DNA of 37,818 nucleotides from Candidatus Fimousia stercorigallinarum (GTDB lineage Bacteria; Bacillota; Clostridia; Lachnospirales; Lachnospiraceae), in assembly GCA_018715775.1 (NCBI GenBank), contig DVKZ01000103.1, positions 1 through 37,818 of the forward strand, read 5' to 3'. Within the stretch, counting starts at the first letter, position 1; every line of letters begins with the position of its first letter. The notes beneath the pieces are model-generated. The model did not search any database. It saw only the letters and a program-made list of their open reading frames with translations, and was not told where the DNA came from. This document shows, piece by piece, positions 24,803 to 31,956 of this stretch. A program made the position numbers and the translations under genes.

Positions 24803-25930
24803 ATGAAACAATTTGATTATCTAATCGTCGGTGCCGGGCTTTACGGCTCGGTTTTTGCACATGAGGCGTCAAAAAAAGGAAAAAAGGTTCTCGTTATCGA
24901 CAAACGGCCGAATATTGCAGGTAATGTCTATACGGAAAAAATCGAAGGAATCCATGTACATAAATATGGAGCGCACATTTTCCATACGAACAATAAAGAA
25001 GTATGGGAATATGTCAACCGGTTTGCAGAATTTAACCGTTTTACGAATTCGCCGGTTGCAAATTATAAAGGTGAGATTTATTCAATGCCATTTAATATGT
25101 ACACTTTTAATAAAATGTGGGGAGTTGTGACACCGGAAGAAGCAGCAAAAAAGATTGAAGAACAAAGAAAAGAGATTTCCGGTGAACCGAAAAACCTGGA
25201 AGAACAGGCGATTTCACTCGTAGGAAGGGATATCTATGAGAAATTGATCAAAGGATATACGGAAAAACAGTGGGGAAGAGACTGCAAAGATTTGCCGGCT
25301 TTTATCATTAAGCGCCTGCCTGTCCGTCTGACATTTGACAATAATTATTTTAATGCTTTGTATCAGGGAATTCCGATCGGCGGCTATACAAAGATGGTTT
25401 CCAATATGCTGGACGGTATCGAGGTACGCCTAGGAGTTGATTATCTGGAACAGAAGGAGGAACTCGATGCGTTAGCCGATCAGGTCGTCTATACCGGTCC
25501 AATTGATGCATATTTTGATTTTGAGCTTGGAACACTGGAATACCGTTCGGTAAGATTTGAGAACGAAGTGCTTGATATACCGAATTATCAGGGAAATGCA
25601 GCGGTCAATTATACGGATCGTGAAACACCGTGGACGAGGATCATTGAGCATAAGTGGTTTGAATTCGGAAAAGATGAAAACGGGGAAGATCTGCCCAAAA
25701 CGGTGATCAGCCGGGAATATTCATCGGAATGGAAAGCCGGAGATGAGCCATATTATCCGGTTAATGATGAAAAGAACGGTATCCTCTATGAAAAATATCG
25801 AAAACTAGCGGATAAAGAAGAACATGTGATTTTCGGGGGACGCCTCGGAGAGTATAAATATTATGATATGGATGCGGTCATTGCATCTGCTTTGAAAAAA
25901 GCCGGAGAATGTTTGGACCGGGCAAAATAA
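24803..25930 (+). CDS. glf: UDP-galactopyranose mutase
   Basis: Glf is an FAD enzyme that isomerises UDP-galactopyranose to UDP-galactofuranose in the cytoplasm. The 375-residue protein shows the N-terminal dinucleotide fold YLIVGAGLYGSVFA (GxGxxG), FAD-contact HVHKYGAHIFHTN, the mobile-loop region GYTEKQWGRDCKDLP with the substrate-binding Trp and Arg, RLPVRLTFDNNYFN, and the C-terminal VIFGGRLGEYKYYDMDAV. The length is as expected for bacterial Glf. It provides the best functional evidence in the cluster: the polymer probably contains galactofuranose. It lies 33 bases after wzx, with GGAGA upstream. Confidence 0.97.
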   Translation: MKQFDYLIVGAGLYGSVFAHEASKKGKKVLVIDKRPNIAGNVYTEKIEGIHVHKYGAHIFHTNNKEVWEYVNRFAEFNRFTNSPVANYKGEIYSMPFNMYTFNKMWGVVTPEEAAKKIEEQRKEISGEPKNLEEQAISLVGRDIYEKLIKGYTEKQWGRDCKDLPAFIIKRLPVRLTFDNNYFNALYQGIPIGGYTKMVSNMLDGIEVRLGVDYLEQKEELDALADQVVYTGPIDAYFDFELGTLEYRSVRFENEVLDIPNYQGNAAVNYTDRETPWTRIIEHKWFEFGKDENGEDLPKTVISREYSSEWKAGDEPYYPVNDEKNGILYEKYRKLADKEEHVIFGGRLGEYKYYDMDAVIASALKKAGECLDRAK

Positions 25931-25947
25931 TGCCAGGAGGAAATGAG

Positions 25948-27318
25948 ATGGATATGAATCGAATGTTAGACATAAAAGATATGCTGTTCCAGATTGTTCG
26001 GAAGTGGAAACGGATCTTTGTCTGGATGATTGTATTTGCAATACTGTTTGATGGATATGGTGCTGTAAAATCTTACAATGATGCGATCCATGCGCAGCAG
26101 ACAGCAGATCAGACGATAGATCCGTCGTCCTATCGGGAAAGCTTGTCAGCGGACCGTGCGGACGCCGTGGAGAAAGCATTTGATCTGTATAAACAGTATA
26201 ATGAGATTTATGAATCTTCAAAAGAATACTGCGATCATGCGATCCGCATGAAGCTGGATTATACAGCAGTGCCAACGGTCAATTTCATGTATCAGGTGAG
26301 TAATTGTGATAATATTACAGCTCTGTATACATATATTGATGAGGAAATTCTGTCAGATGACTGGTTGGAAACAGCCGTAGAAGAGATGGGCTGGGAAGAT
26401 GTCCCGCTTTCTTATGTTTCAGAACTGATTTCATTTTCGCAGCTGGATGGGCAGGATTCCGCAAGTCAAAAGGCTTTTAAGATCAAAATTATTTCAACCG
26501 ACAGAGAATCAGCGGAACTGCTGGGAAATTTGATACAGGAGCAAATCGAGGATCAAGATGCAAAGATCCGATCCGCATTTAACGGTACTGTGCTGACTAT
26601 AGCCGAGGAGCAATATCGTATTAGTGTGGATGCAGATGTACTGACCGGCCAGCAGTGGCATACGGAGCAGATGAACAATTCTTATAATACGTTGAACAGT
26701 CTGGCTAATAATTTTGATGATGGACAAAGAAATTATTATGCAGCATTGATCGAACAGAGTGAAGAAGACGTTCAGGAAGAAGCAGCGGCAGCGGATGAGA
26801 TTCGGATAAATCCGATTCATCCGAGATCAATTGCTTTCGGGATTTTTGGAGGTGCATTTTTTGCCTGCTGTTATTATGCATTGCGCTATTTTTTCAGCAA
26901 GAAGCTACGTTCAATTTCTGACCTGGAAGATTCCATCGGGATGACAATTCTGGAAAAAGTGGAAAGAAAAGGGAAAAAGGTGCAGCATAAGGAATGGATG
27001 AAAATGGTCTGTACAAAAATTAAGATCGATGTCAAAAGAGAAGGTTTTACATCTCTGTATTTGACAAGCTCTGTAAATCTTCCGGAAATCGATTCATTAA
27101 GAGATCTGTTAGAGGAAGAATTGAAAGTGCTCGGCTGCGAGGTGGCTGCCGGCGGATCCGTCATTTCTGATGCAGATTCCCTGGCGAGTCTTTGCTTAGC
27201 GGACAGTGTTGTTTTTCTGGAAGAATTCGATCGTTCTTTTTATGACGATATCGCAAAAGAAATGGAAATATGTCAAAAAAATAACATTTCTGTCATTGGA
27301 ACAGTGGTTTTTCATTAA
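25948..27318 (+). CDS. Wzz-like polysaccharide co-polymerase with a degenerate C-terminal ATPase-like domain
   Basis: A 456-residue membrane protein with the polysaccharide co-polymerase plan. An N-terminal helix (about 22-42, IFVWMIVFAILFDGYGAV) and a second helix (about 293-313, AFGIFGGAFFACCYYALRYF) bracket a large, coiled-coil-rich extracytoplasmic domain of about 250 residues. The cytoplasmic tail (about 320-456) ends SVVFLEEFDRSFYDDIAKEM and NNISVIGTVVF, resembling the last strands of CpsD/BY-kinase domains, yet no Walker A or tyrosine cluster is present. It likely sets chain length for Wzy. The ATG at 25948 is 7 bases from AGGAGG (25935-25940); an in-frame ATG at 25930 sits before that site and is rejected. 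Confidence 0.8.
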   Translation: MDMNRMLDIKDMLFQIVRKWKRIFVWMIVFAILFDGYGAVKSYNDAIHAQQTADQTIDPSSYRESLSADRADAVEKAFDLYKQYNEIYESSKEYCDHAIRMKLDYTAVPTVNFMYQVSNCDNITALYTYIDEEILSDDWLETAVEEMGWEDVPLSYVSELISFSQLDGQDSASQKAFKIKIISTDRESAELLGNLIQEQIEDQDAKIRSAFNGTVLTIAEEQYRISVDADVLTGQQWHTEQMNNSYNTLNSLANNFDDGQRNYYAALIEQSEEDVQEEAAAADEIRINPIHPRSIAFGIFGGAFFACCYYALRYFFSKKLRSISDLEDSIGMTILEKVERKGKKVQHKEWMKMVCTKIKIDVKREGFTSLYLTSSVNLPEIDSLRDLLEEELKVLGCEVAAGGSVISDADSLASLCLADSVVFLEEFDRSFYDDIAKEMEICQKNNISVIGTVVFH

Positions 27319-27381
27319 AAAAAGTGATAAAATAAAAAGCGTTACAGGTTCACTTGGGTTATATAATATAAGGAGAAAAAT

Positions 27382-28320
27382 GTGAAAACTACATTAGTGA
27401 TTATGGCGGCCGGAATCGGTTCCCGTTTTGGCGGCGGAATTAAACAGCTGGAACCGGTTGGTAAACATGGAGAGATCATTATGGATTATTCTATCCACGA
27501 TGCAATTGAAGTCGGATTTGATAAAATCATTTTTATCATCCGTAAGGATATTGAAGAAGCATTTCAGGAAATTATCGGAAATCGTATTGAAAAGATTGCG
27601 GATAAACTGGGTGTTGAGATCGCATACGCATTTCAAGATCCGGATAATCTTCCGGAAGGGATTGTTCGTCCTGCAGAGCGGACAAAACCGTGGGGAACCG
27701 GTCATGCAGTCTTAGCGTGTAAAGGTATTCTGCATGAGCCGTTTGCCGTGATCAATGCGGATGATTATTATGGAAAAGAAGCATTTGCCAGAATTTATGA
27801 TTTCCTGCAGGGATATACGAAAGGAAACCCATATGAATTTTCTATGGCAGGTTTTATTATGAAGAATACCCTGAGTGATAATGGCGGAGTAACCCGCGGG
27901 ATTGCACGTGTGGATGAGAATAATTATCTGATCGGCGTGGATGAAACATCCAATATCGTAAAGACGCCGGACGGTGCAGCAGTTGATAAAGATGGAGAAT
28001 TGATCCCTGTCGATGCTGAATCCTATGTTTCCATGAATATGTGGGGGCTTACGCCGGAATATATGGATCTTTTGGAAGAAGGATTTCAGGAGTTTTTTAA
28101 ACATATTGAAGGCAATGAATTAAAAGCGGAATATCTTTTACCAATCCACATTGATGAACTGCTTCAGGCAGGAAAGATTTCCGTTAAGGTATTGGATACA
28201 AAAGATAAGTGGTTTGGCGTTACTTATAAAGAAGATAAGGAATCAGTCATAAAGTCATTCCGCAAATTGCTGGATGAAGGTGTTTACCTGGAAGATCTGT
28301 TCAGTGATTTAATGAAATAG
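27382..28320 (+). CDS. Sugar nucleotidyltransferase (NTP_transferase family)
   Basis: A 312-residue nucleotidyltransferase that should activate a sugar-phosphate or similar alcohol phosphate with an NTP. Seen: the signature loop MAAGIGSRFGGGIKQLEPVG with the Gly-rich and Lys residues, the substrate segment PWGTGHAVLACKG, the metal-binding FAVINADDYYG, and YVSMNMWGLTPEYMDLLE. It differs in detail from GalU and RmlA, so donor and product are not assigned. Translation uses GTG at 27382, six bases after AGGAG; the overlapping ATG at 27380 is followed at once by a stop. It is the last gene of the cluster, 63 bases after the Wzz-like gene, and is closed by a strong terminator. Confidence 0.88.
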   Translation: MKTTLVIMAAGIGSRFGGGIKQLEPVGKHGEIIMDYSIHDAIEVGFDKIIFIIRKDIEEAFQEIIGNRIEKIADKLGVEIAYAFQDPDNLPEGIVRPAERTKPWGTGHAVLACKGILHEPFAVINADDYYGKEAFARIYDFLQGYTKGNPYEFSMAGFIMKNTLSDNGGVTRGIARVDENNYLIGVDETSNIVKTPDGAAVDKDGELIPVDAESYVSMNMWGLTPEYMDLLEEGFQEFFKHIEGNELKAEYLLPIHIDELLQAGKISVKVLDTKDKWFGVTYKEDKESVIKSFRKLLDEGVYLEDLFSDLMK

Positions 28321-28336
28321 AGATATAGGAAGTCGG

Positions 28337-28386
28337 AAAAAGTGCTGTTCGATCACCAGAAAAATGATGGAATGGCACTTTTTTTT
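28337..28386 (+). terminator. Terminator closing the polysaccharide cluster
   Basis: AAAAAGTGC (about 28337-28345) pairs with GCACTTTTT; the stem continues with GTTC-GAAT and ATCA-TGAT interrupted by single mismatches around a CCAGAAAAA loop. A run of eight Ts ends at 28386. Confidence 0.85.
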
Positions 28387-28414
28387 CGGAAAGATAGAAG
28401 GGGGACAGTAGATA

Positions 28415-28443
28415 TTTAATTTTTTAAAAGTTGCTAGTATAAT
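28415..28443 (+). promoter_or_regulatory. Promoter of trkA-trkH
   Basis: Weak -35 TTTAAT (28415-28420), 17 bases, perfect TATAAT (28438-28443). Confidence 0.6.
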
Positions 28444-28459
28444 GGAGATAGATCTTACT

Positions 28460-28478
28460 GTATCATGATCAATGATAC
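28460..28478. repeat. Inverted repeat in the trkA leader
   Basis: GTATCAT (28460-28466) and ATGATAC (28472-28478) are perfect complements around GATCA. It lies just downstream of the expected transcription start and could be an operator or a leader hairpin. It is not a ydaO-type cyclic di-AMP riboswitch, which is far larger. Confidence 0.6.
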
Positions 28479-28504
28479 AAATTTATAAAAATTGGAGATA
28501 TAAT

Positions 28505-29908
28505 ATGAGGATTGTAATTATTGGCGATGGAAAAGTCGGACATAAGATTGCAGCAGCACTGTCAGAAGAACAGTATGATGTAGTTATGATCGACCGGAAT
28601 GAGCAGAAGTTAACAAATACGGCGAATACACTGGACGTATTATGTTTATTTGGAGACGGCGCTGATGCGGAAGTTTTAAACCGTGCAGATGTCAGACATG
28701 CAGATCTTGTCATTGCATGCACATCGTCCGATGAATTAAATATGTTAAGCTGTCTGCTTGCAAAAAGGCTCGGAGCAAATTACACGATTGCACGTGTTCG
28801 TAATCCGATTTACTATGAGCAGATTGATCTCTTGAAAGAGGATCTGCATTTGAGTATGGCAGTAAATCCGGAACTGGAAACAGCGAATGAGATCATGCGG
28901 GTACTCTCGTTTTCTGCCGTGACAAAGGTAGAGAGTTTTGTAAAAGGCCGGGTGGAACTTATTGAGTTCCCGCTTAAAAAGGGAACGCCGTTAGATGGTC
29001 TCATTTTGAAAGAACTTTATCGAAAACATCAGGTGAAAGCTCTGATCTGTGCAGTTTCACGCGGATCAAATGTTTTTATTCCGGATGGGGAATTTGTGTT
29101 ACAGGCTGGTGATAAATTAAATGTCGTAGCAAGCCATTTGGAACTGGAACGTTTCTTCCGTGCAATCGGACAAAAAAGTATGCCGGTGCGGAATGTATTG
29201 ATCATTGGAGGCGGGCACATCAGCTATTATCTTGCAAAAGAGCTGTTAAAGCTTCGCATGCGGGTAAAAATCATCGATGAGGACTATCAACGGTGTGAGG
29301 TTTTATGCGAGGCATTGCCGGAAGCAACGATTATCAATGGAAGTGCACGTGACCATGAACTGCTGATTGAAGAAGGAATCCGGGAAGCGGATGTGCTTGT
29401 GTCGCTTGTAGGAAATGATGAACTGAATATGCTGACTGCCTTGTATGCTTATAAGCAGGGAGTGAAAAAGATTATCGCAAAGGTAAATGAAGAGGATATG
29501 ACGGATATGGTGGATGCAATGGGAATTGACAGCGTTGTTTCTCCCAAATCGGTGACGGCAGATCGTATTTTATCTTATGTAAGAGCTAGACAGAATTCAT
29601 TTTGCAGTGCAAATGTAGAGACGATGTATCATCTTGTTAATGGACAGATTGAAGCTTTGGAATTTTTCATTGGAACAGATGCAAAATACATCCATATTCC
29701 ATTGAAGGATCTGCCGATCAAATCCAACCATCTCGTTGCGGCAATCGTACGCGGACGGGATGTGATCATACCAAATGGAAATGATGTGATCAAAGCAGGA
29801 GATAGTGTCGTGATCGTAACGAAAAATAAAAAGATCCAGAGAATGGAAGATATTTTCACAGATACCGGTTTGTTAAGAACCGGAAGGAACGGAAAGGAAG
29901 CGAAATAA
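28505..29908 (+). CDS. trkA: Potassium uptake regulatory subunit TrkA
   Basis: A 467-residue peripheral protein that gates the TrkH potassium channel by binding nucleotides. It is a tandem duplication of RCK_N plus RCK_C: the first Rossmann motif IVIIGDGKVGHKIAAAL starts at residue 3 and ends its strand-2 with the acidic VVMIDRNEQ; the second starts near residue 230 with NVLIIGGGHISYYLA and VKIIDEDYQRCE. RCK_C segments include VFIPDGEFVLQAGDKLNVV and VIIPNGNDVIKAGDSVVIV. RCK_C domains bind cyclic di-AMP in several Firmicutes. The ATG at 28505 behind GGAG is used; an upstream ATG at 28472 lies in the inverted repeat. trkH follows after 3 bases. Confidence 0.95.
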   Translation: MRIVIIGDGKVGHKIAAALSEEQYDVVMIDRNEQKLTNTANTLDVLCLFGDGADAEVLNRADVRHADLVIACTSSDELNMLSCLLAKRLGANYTIARVRNPIYYEQIDLLKEDLHLSMAVNPELETANEIMRVLSFSAVTKVESFVKGRVELIEFPLKKGTPLDGLILKELYRKHQVKALICAVSRGSNVFIPDGEFVLQAGDKLNVVASHLELERFFRAIGQKSMPVRNVLIIGGGHISYYLAKELLKLRMRVKIIDEDYQRCEVLCEALPEATIINGSARDHELLIEEGIREADVLVSLVGNDELNMLTALYAYKQGVKKIIAKVNEEDMTDMVDAMGIDSVVSPKSVTADRILSYVRARQNSFCSANVETMYHLVNGQIEALEFFIGTDAKYIHIPLKDLPIKSNHLVAAIVRGRDVIIPNGNDVIKAGDSVVIVTKNKKIQRMEDIFTDTGLLRTGRNGKEAK

Positions 29909-29911
29909 TCG

Positions 29912-31357
29912 ATGAATGCTCAAATGATCCGTTACATATTAGGGCGGATGTTGGGGATTGAAGGACTTGTTTTACTGATTCCTATGCTGATTGCTATTTT
30001 GTATCATGAAGACAGTTGGACCAGTTTTTTATATACGAGTGTGATCTTGCTGGTCATTGCCTTTTTGATCGGAAGAAAGAGGCCGCAGGATTTTCGGATT
30101 TATGGAAAAGAAGGGTTTGTTATCGTCGGATTCGCCTGGATCTTATGGTCTTTGTTCGGGGCAGTGCCATTTACGATGTCCGGCAGCATTCCGTCGTATC
30201 TCAATGCTGTATTTGAAACGGTTTCCGGATTTACAACGACTGGATCCACGATTTTAAGTGAAATTGAGGGAATGCCGTATGGCATGCTGTTCTGGCGGAA
30301 CTTTACCCATTGGATCGGGGGCATGGGTGTGCTCGTGTTTGCCCTGATGCTGACGACGCTGAATGATAAAAATGCGATGTTTCTGATGCGTGCGGAAGTT
30401 CCGGGACCGGAGAAGGATAAGATGATCCCGCAGGCACGGAAAAATGCGCTTTTGCTTTATGTAATGTATTTTGTGCTTACGGCTGCGCAGATCATCCTTC
30501 TGAAGATTGGAGGAATGTCTCTGTATGACAGCGTGCTCCATGCGTTCAGTACGGCGGGTACCGGCGGCTTTTCACCTAAAAATACGAGCGTTGCTTATTA
30601 TGACAGCGCCTACATTGACGGAGTGATCACAGTTTTTATGGTGCTGTTCGGAGTAAACTTTAATATGTATTTTCTGATTTTAATGAAAGATATCAAGAGC
30701 ATCTTTAAAAATGAGGAATTACGGGTATATCTCGGTATTATCGCAGGAACGATCCTATTGATCACGATGAATATTACCCATATGTACGGAAGCGTGCTGA
30801 AAGCATTTCGATATGCAGCTTTTCAAGTGACAACTATTATTTCGACGACCGGATTCATGACTGCAGATTATGACCTCTGGCCGGAATTTTCCAAATGTCT
30901 GTTGCTCATGGTCATGGTTATTGGGGCATGCGGAGGTTCGACCGGCGGCGGAATTAAAGTGTCACGGCTTCTTGTTATGTTTAAGAGTATCCATAGAGAA
31001 ATCAAACAGCTGCTTCATCCGAGATCGGTCAATAGAATGATGATGAATGGGAAAACAATTACTGATAACAGCATCCGCGGAATCTATATCTACTTTTTTG
31101 CCTATGTGATCATTGTCGTCATATCTACGATTCTCGTTTCCCTGGATAATTATGATCTTGGTACATCTTTCAGTGCTGTTTTAACGACAATAAATAATGT
31201 CGGACCTGGAATTTCCAAAGTAGGGCCAACTTGCAATTTCGGATTTCTTTCTCCGTTTACGAAAATTGTTTTATGTGTGGATATGCTGGTCGGACGGTTA
31301 GAAATCTTTCCATTTTTGATGATCGCATCTCCATCTCTATGGAGAAAGAAATTTTAA
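29912..31357 (+). CDS. trkH: Potassium channel subunit TrkH
   Basis: A 481-residue membrane channel of the TrkH/KtrB superfamily, the pore partner of TrkA. Four selectivity-filter loops are visible: GFTTTGSTIL, FSTAGTGGFSP, ISTTGFMTAD and NNVGPGISKVG, each carrying a filter Gly. Other typical pieces are WRNFTHWIGGMGVLVFAL, ACGGSTGGGIKVSR (the mobile gate loop region) and the C-terminal GRLEIFPFL. Length is normal for TrkH. The very short gap after trkA shows a bicistronic unit. Initiation at 29912 relies on purine-rich sequence inside the trkA end. Confidence 0.96.
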   Translation: MNAQMIRYILGRMLGIEGLVLLIPMLIAILYHEDSWTSFLYTSVILLVIAFLIGRKRPQDFRIYGKEGFVIVGFAWILWSLFGAVPFTMSGSIPSYLNAVFETVSGFTTTGSTILSEIEGMPYGMLFWRNFTHWIGGMGVLVFALMLTTLNDKNAMFLMRAEVPGPEKDKMIPQARKNALLLYVMYFVLTAAQIILLKIGGMSLYDSVLHAFSTAGTGGFSPKNTSVAYYDSAYIDGVITVFMVLFGVNFNMYFLILMKDIKSIFKNEELRVYLGIIAGTILLITMNITHMYGSVLKAFRYAAFQVTTIISTTGFMTADYDLWPEFSKCLLLMVMVIGACGGSTGGGIKVSRLLVMFKSIHREIKQLLHPRSVNRMMMNGKTITDNSIRGIYIYFFAYVIIVVISTILVSLDNYDLGTSFSAVLTTINNVGPGISKVGPTCNFGFLSPFTKIVLCVDMLVGRLEIFPFLMIASPSLWRKKF

Positions 31358-31389
31358 AAAATGAGGATGGATAAATAATCTTGCTCTTT

Positions 31390-31417
31390 TTGACGCATTC
31401 TAACTATGTATTATCAT
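31390..31417 (+). promoter_or_regulatory. Candidate promoter of the four-helix-bundle gene
   Basis: TTGACG (31390-31395), 16 bases, TATCAT (31412-31417). The -10 is a moderate match and lies very close to the ribosome-binding site (GGAGG 31422-31426), implying a very short leader; another start upstream is possible. Confidence 0.4.
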
Positions 31418-31434
31418 AAATGGAGGTAAAAGAT

Positions 31435-31866
31435 ATGAATCAGGATTCTGTTTCTCTTCTTCAGGAATGCAATGCAGGAGCAAAGATGGGATTAAAATCT
31501 ATTAATGAAGTTATGGATCGTGTCTGCAGTTCCGGGTTAAAGCAGACATTATCCAAAAGCCGTGCGGCACATGAAAAAATTCAGTGCCAGACAAATGCGA
31601 TGCTTTATAAAGATCAACAAGATGGCAAAGATCCGGATATAATGGCTTCTGCGATGTCATGGATGAAGACAAATGCAAAGATGGCAATGGATGATTCGGA
31701 TCAGACGATCGCAAACCTGATCACGGATGGATGCAATATGGGCATTACGTCGTTAAACCGCTATTTGAATCAGTATCAGGATGCGGATATGCAGGCAAAG
31801 GCAATTGCAAAGGATCTGATCTCGATCGAAGAAAAGCTCGCAAAAGATCTAAGAAGCTATTTGTAA
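31435..31866 (+). CDS. Small four-helix-bundle protein (DUF2383/ferritin-like style), function unknown
   Basis: A 143-residue soluble, all-helical protein with a clear internal symmetry: LLQECNAGAKMGLKSINEVM at the start and TDGCNMGITSLNRYLNQY in the second half share the pattern C-N-x-G-x-x-M-G. The pattern resembles small ferritin-like or DUF2383/DUF892 four-helix bundles of clostridia. Possible metal ligands are few, so an iron-binding role is unproved. Codon start: ATG 31435 with GGAGG (31422-31426) at 8 bases; the ATG at 31420 overlaps that site and is rejected. It stands alone between trkH and the MATE genes. Confidence 0.82.
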   Translation: MNQDSVSLLQECNAGAKMGLKSINEVMDRVCSSGLKQTLSKSRAAHEKIQCQTNAMLYKDQQDGKDPDIMASAMSWMKTNAKMAMDDSDQTIANLITDGCNMGITSLNRYLNQYQDADMQAKAIAKDLISIEEKLAKDLRSYL

Positions 31867-31886
31867 CAGAATAGAGAATTTTTTCG

Positions 31887-31916
31887 AAAAAGGCATTTTT
31901 ATGATGCCTTTTTCTG
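31887..31916 (+). terminator. Terminator after the four-helix-bundle gene
   Basis: AAAAAGGCAT (31887-31896) pairs perfectly with ATGCCTTTTT (31904-31913), 7-base loop; the T tract is within the 3' arm. Confidence 0.8.
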
Positions 31917-31923
31917 CTATAAT
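31915..31923 (+). promoter_or_regulatory. Extended -10 promoter of the MATE genes
   Basis: TGCTATAAT (31915-31923) is a perfect extended -10. No good -35 exists at the right distance, since that stretch is the terminator stem; the extended -10 may suffice. Confidence 0.55.
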
Positions 31924-31956
31924 AGAAGTTACAGATTAAAGAAAAGAAGGAGAATT

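Noticed and set aside
27362..27367. TATAAT as a promoter for the nucleotidyltransferase gene
   Set aside because: There is no -35 at suitable spacing and transcription would start at or after the ribosome-binding site.
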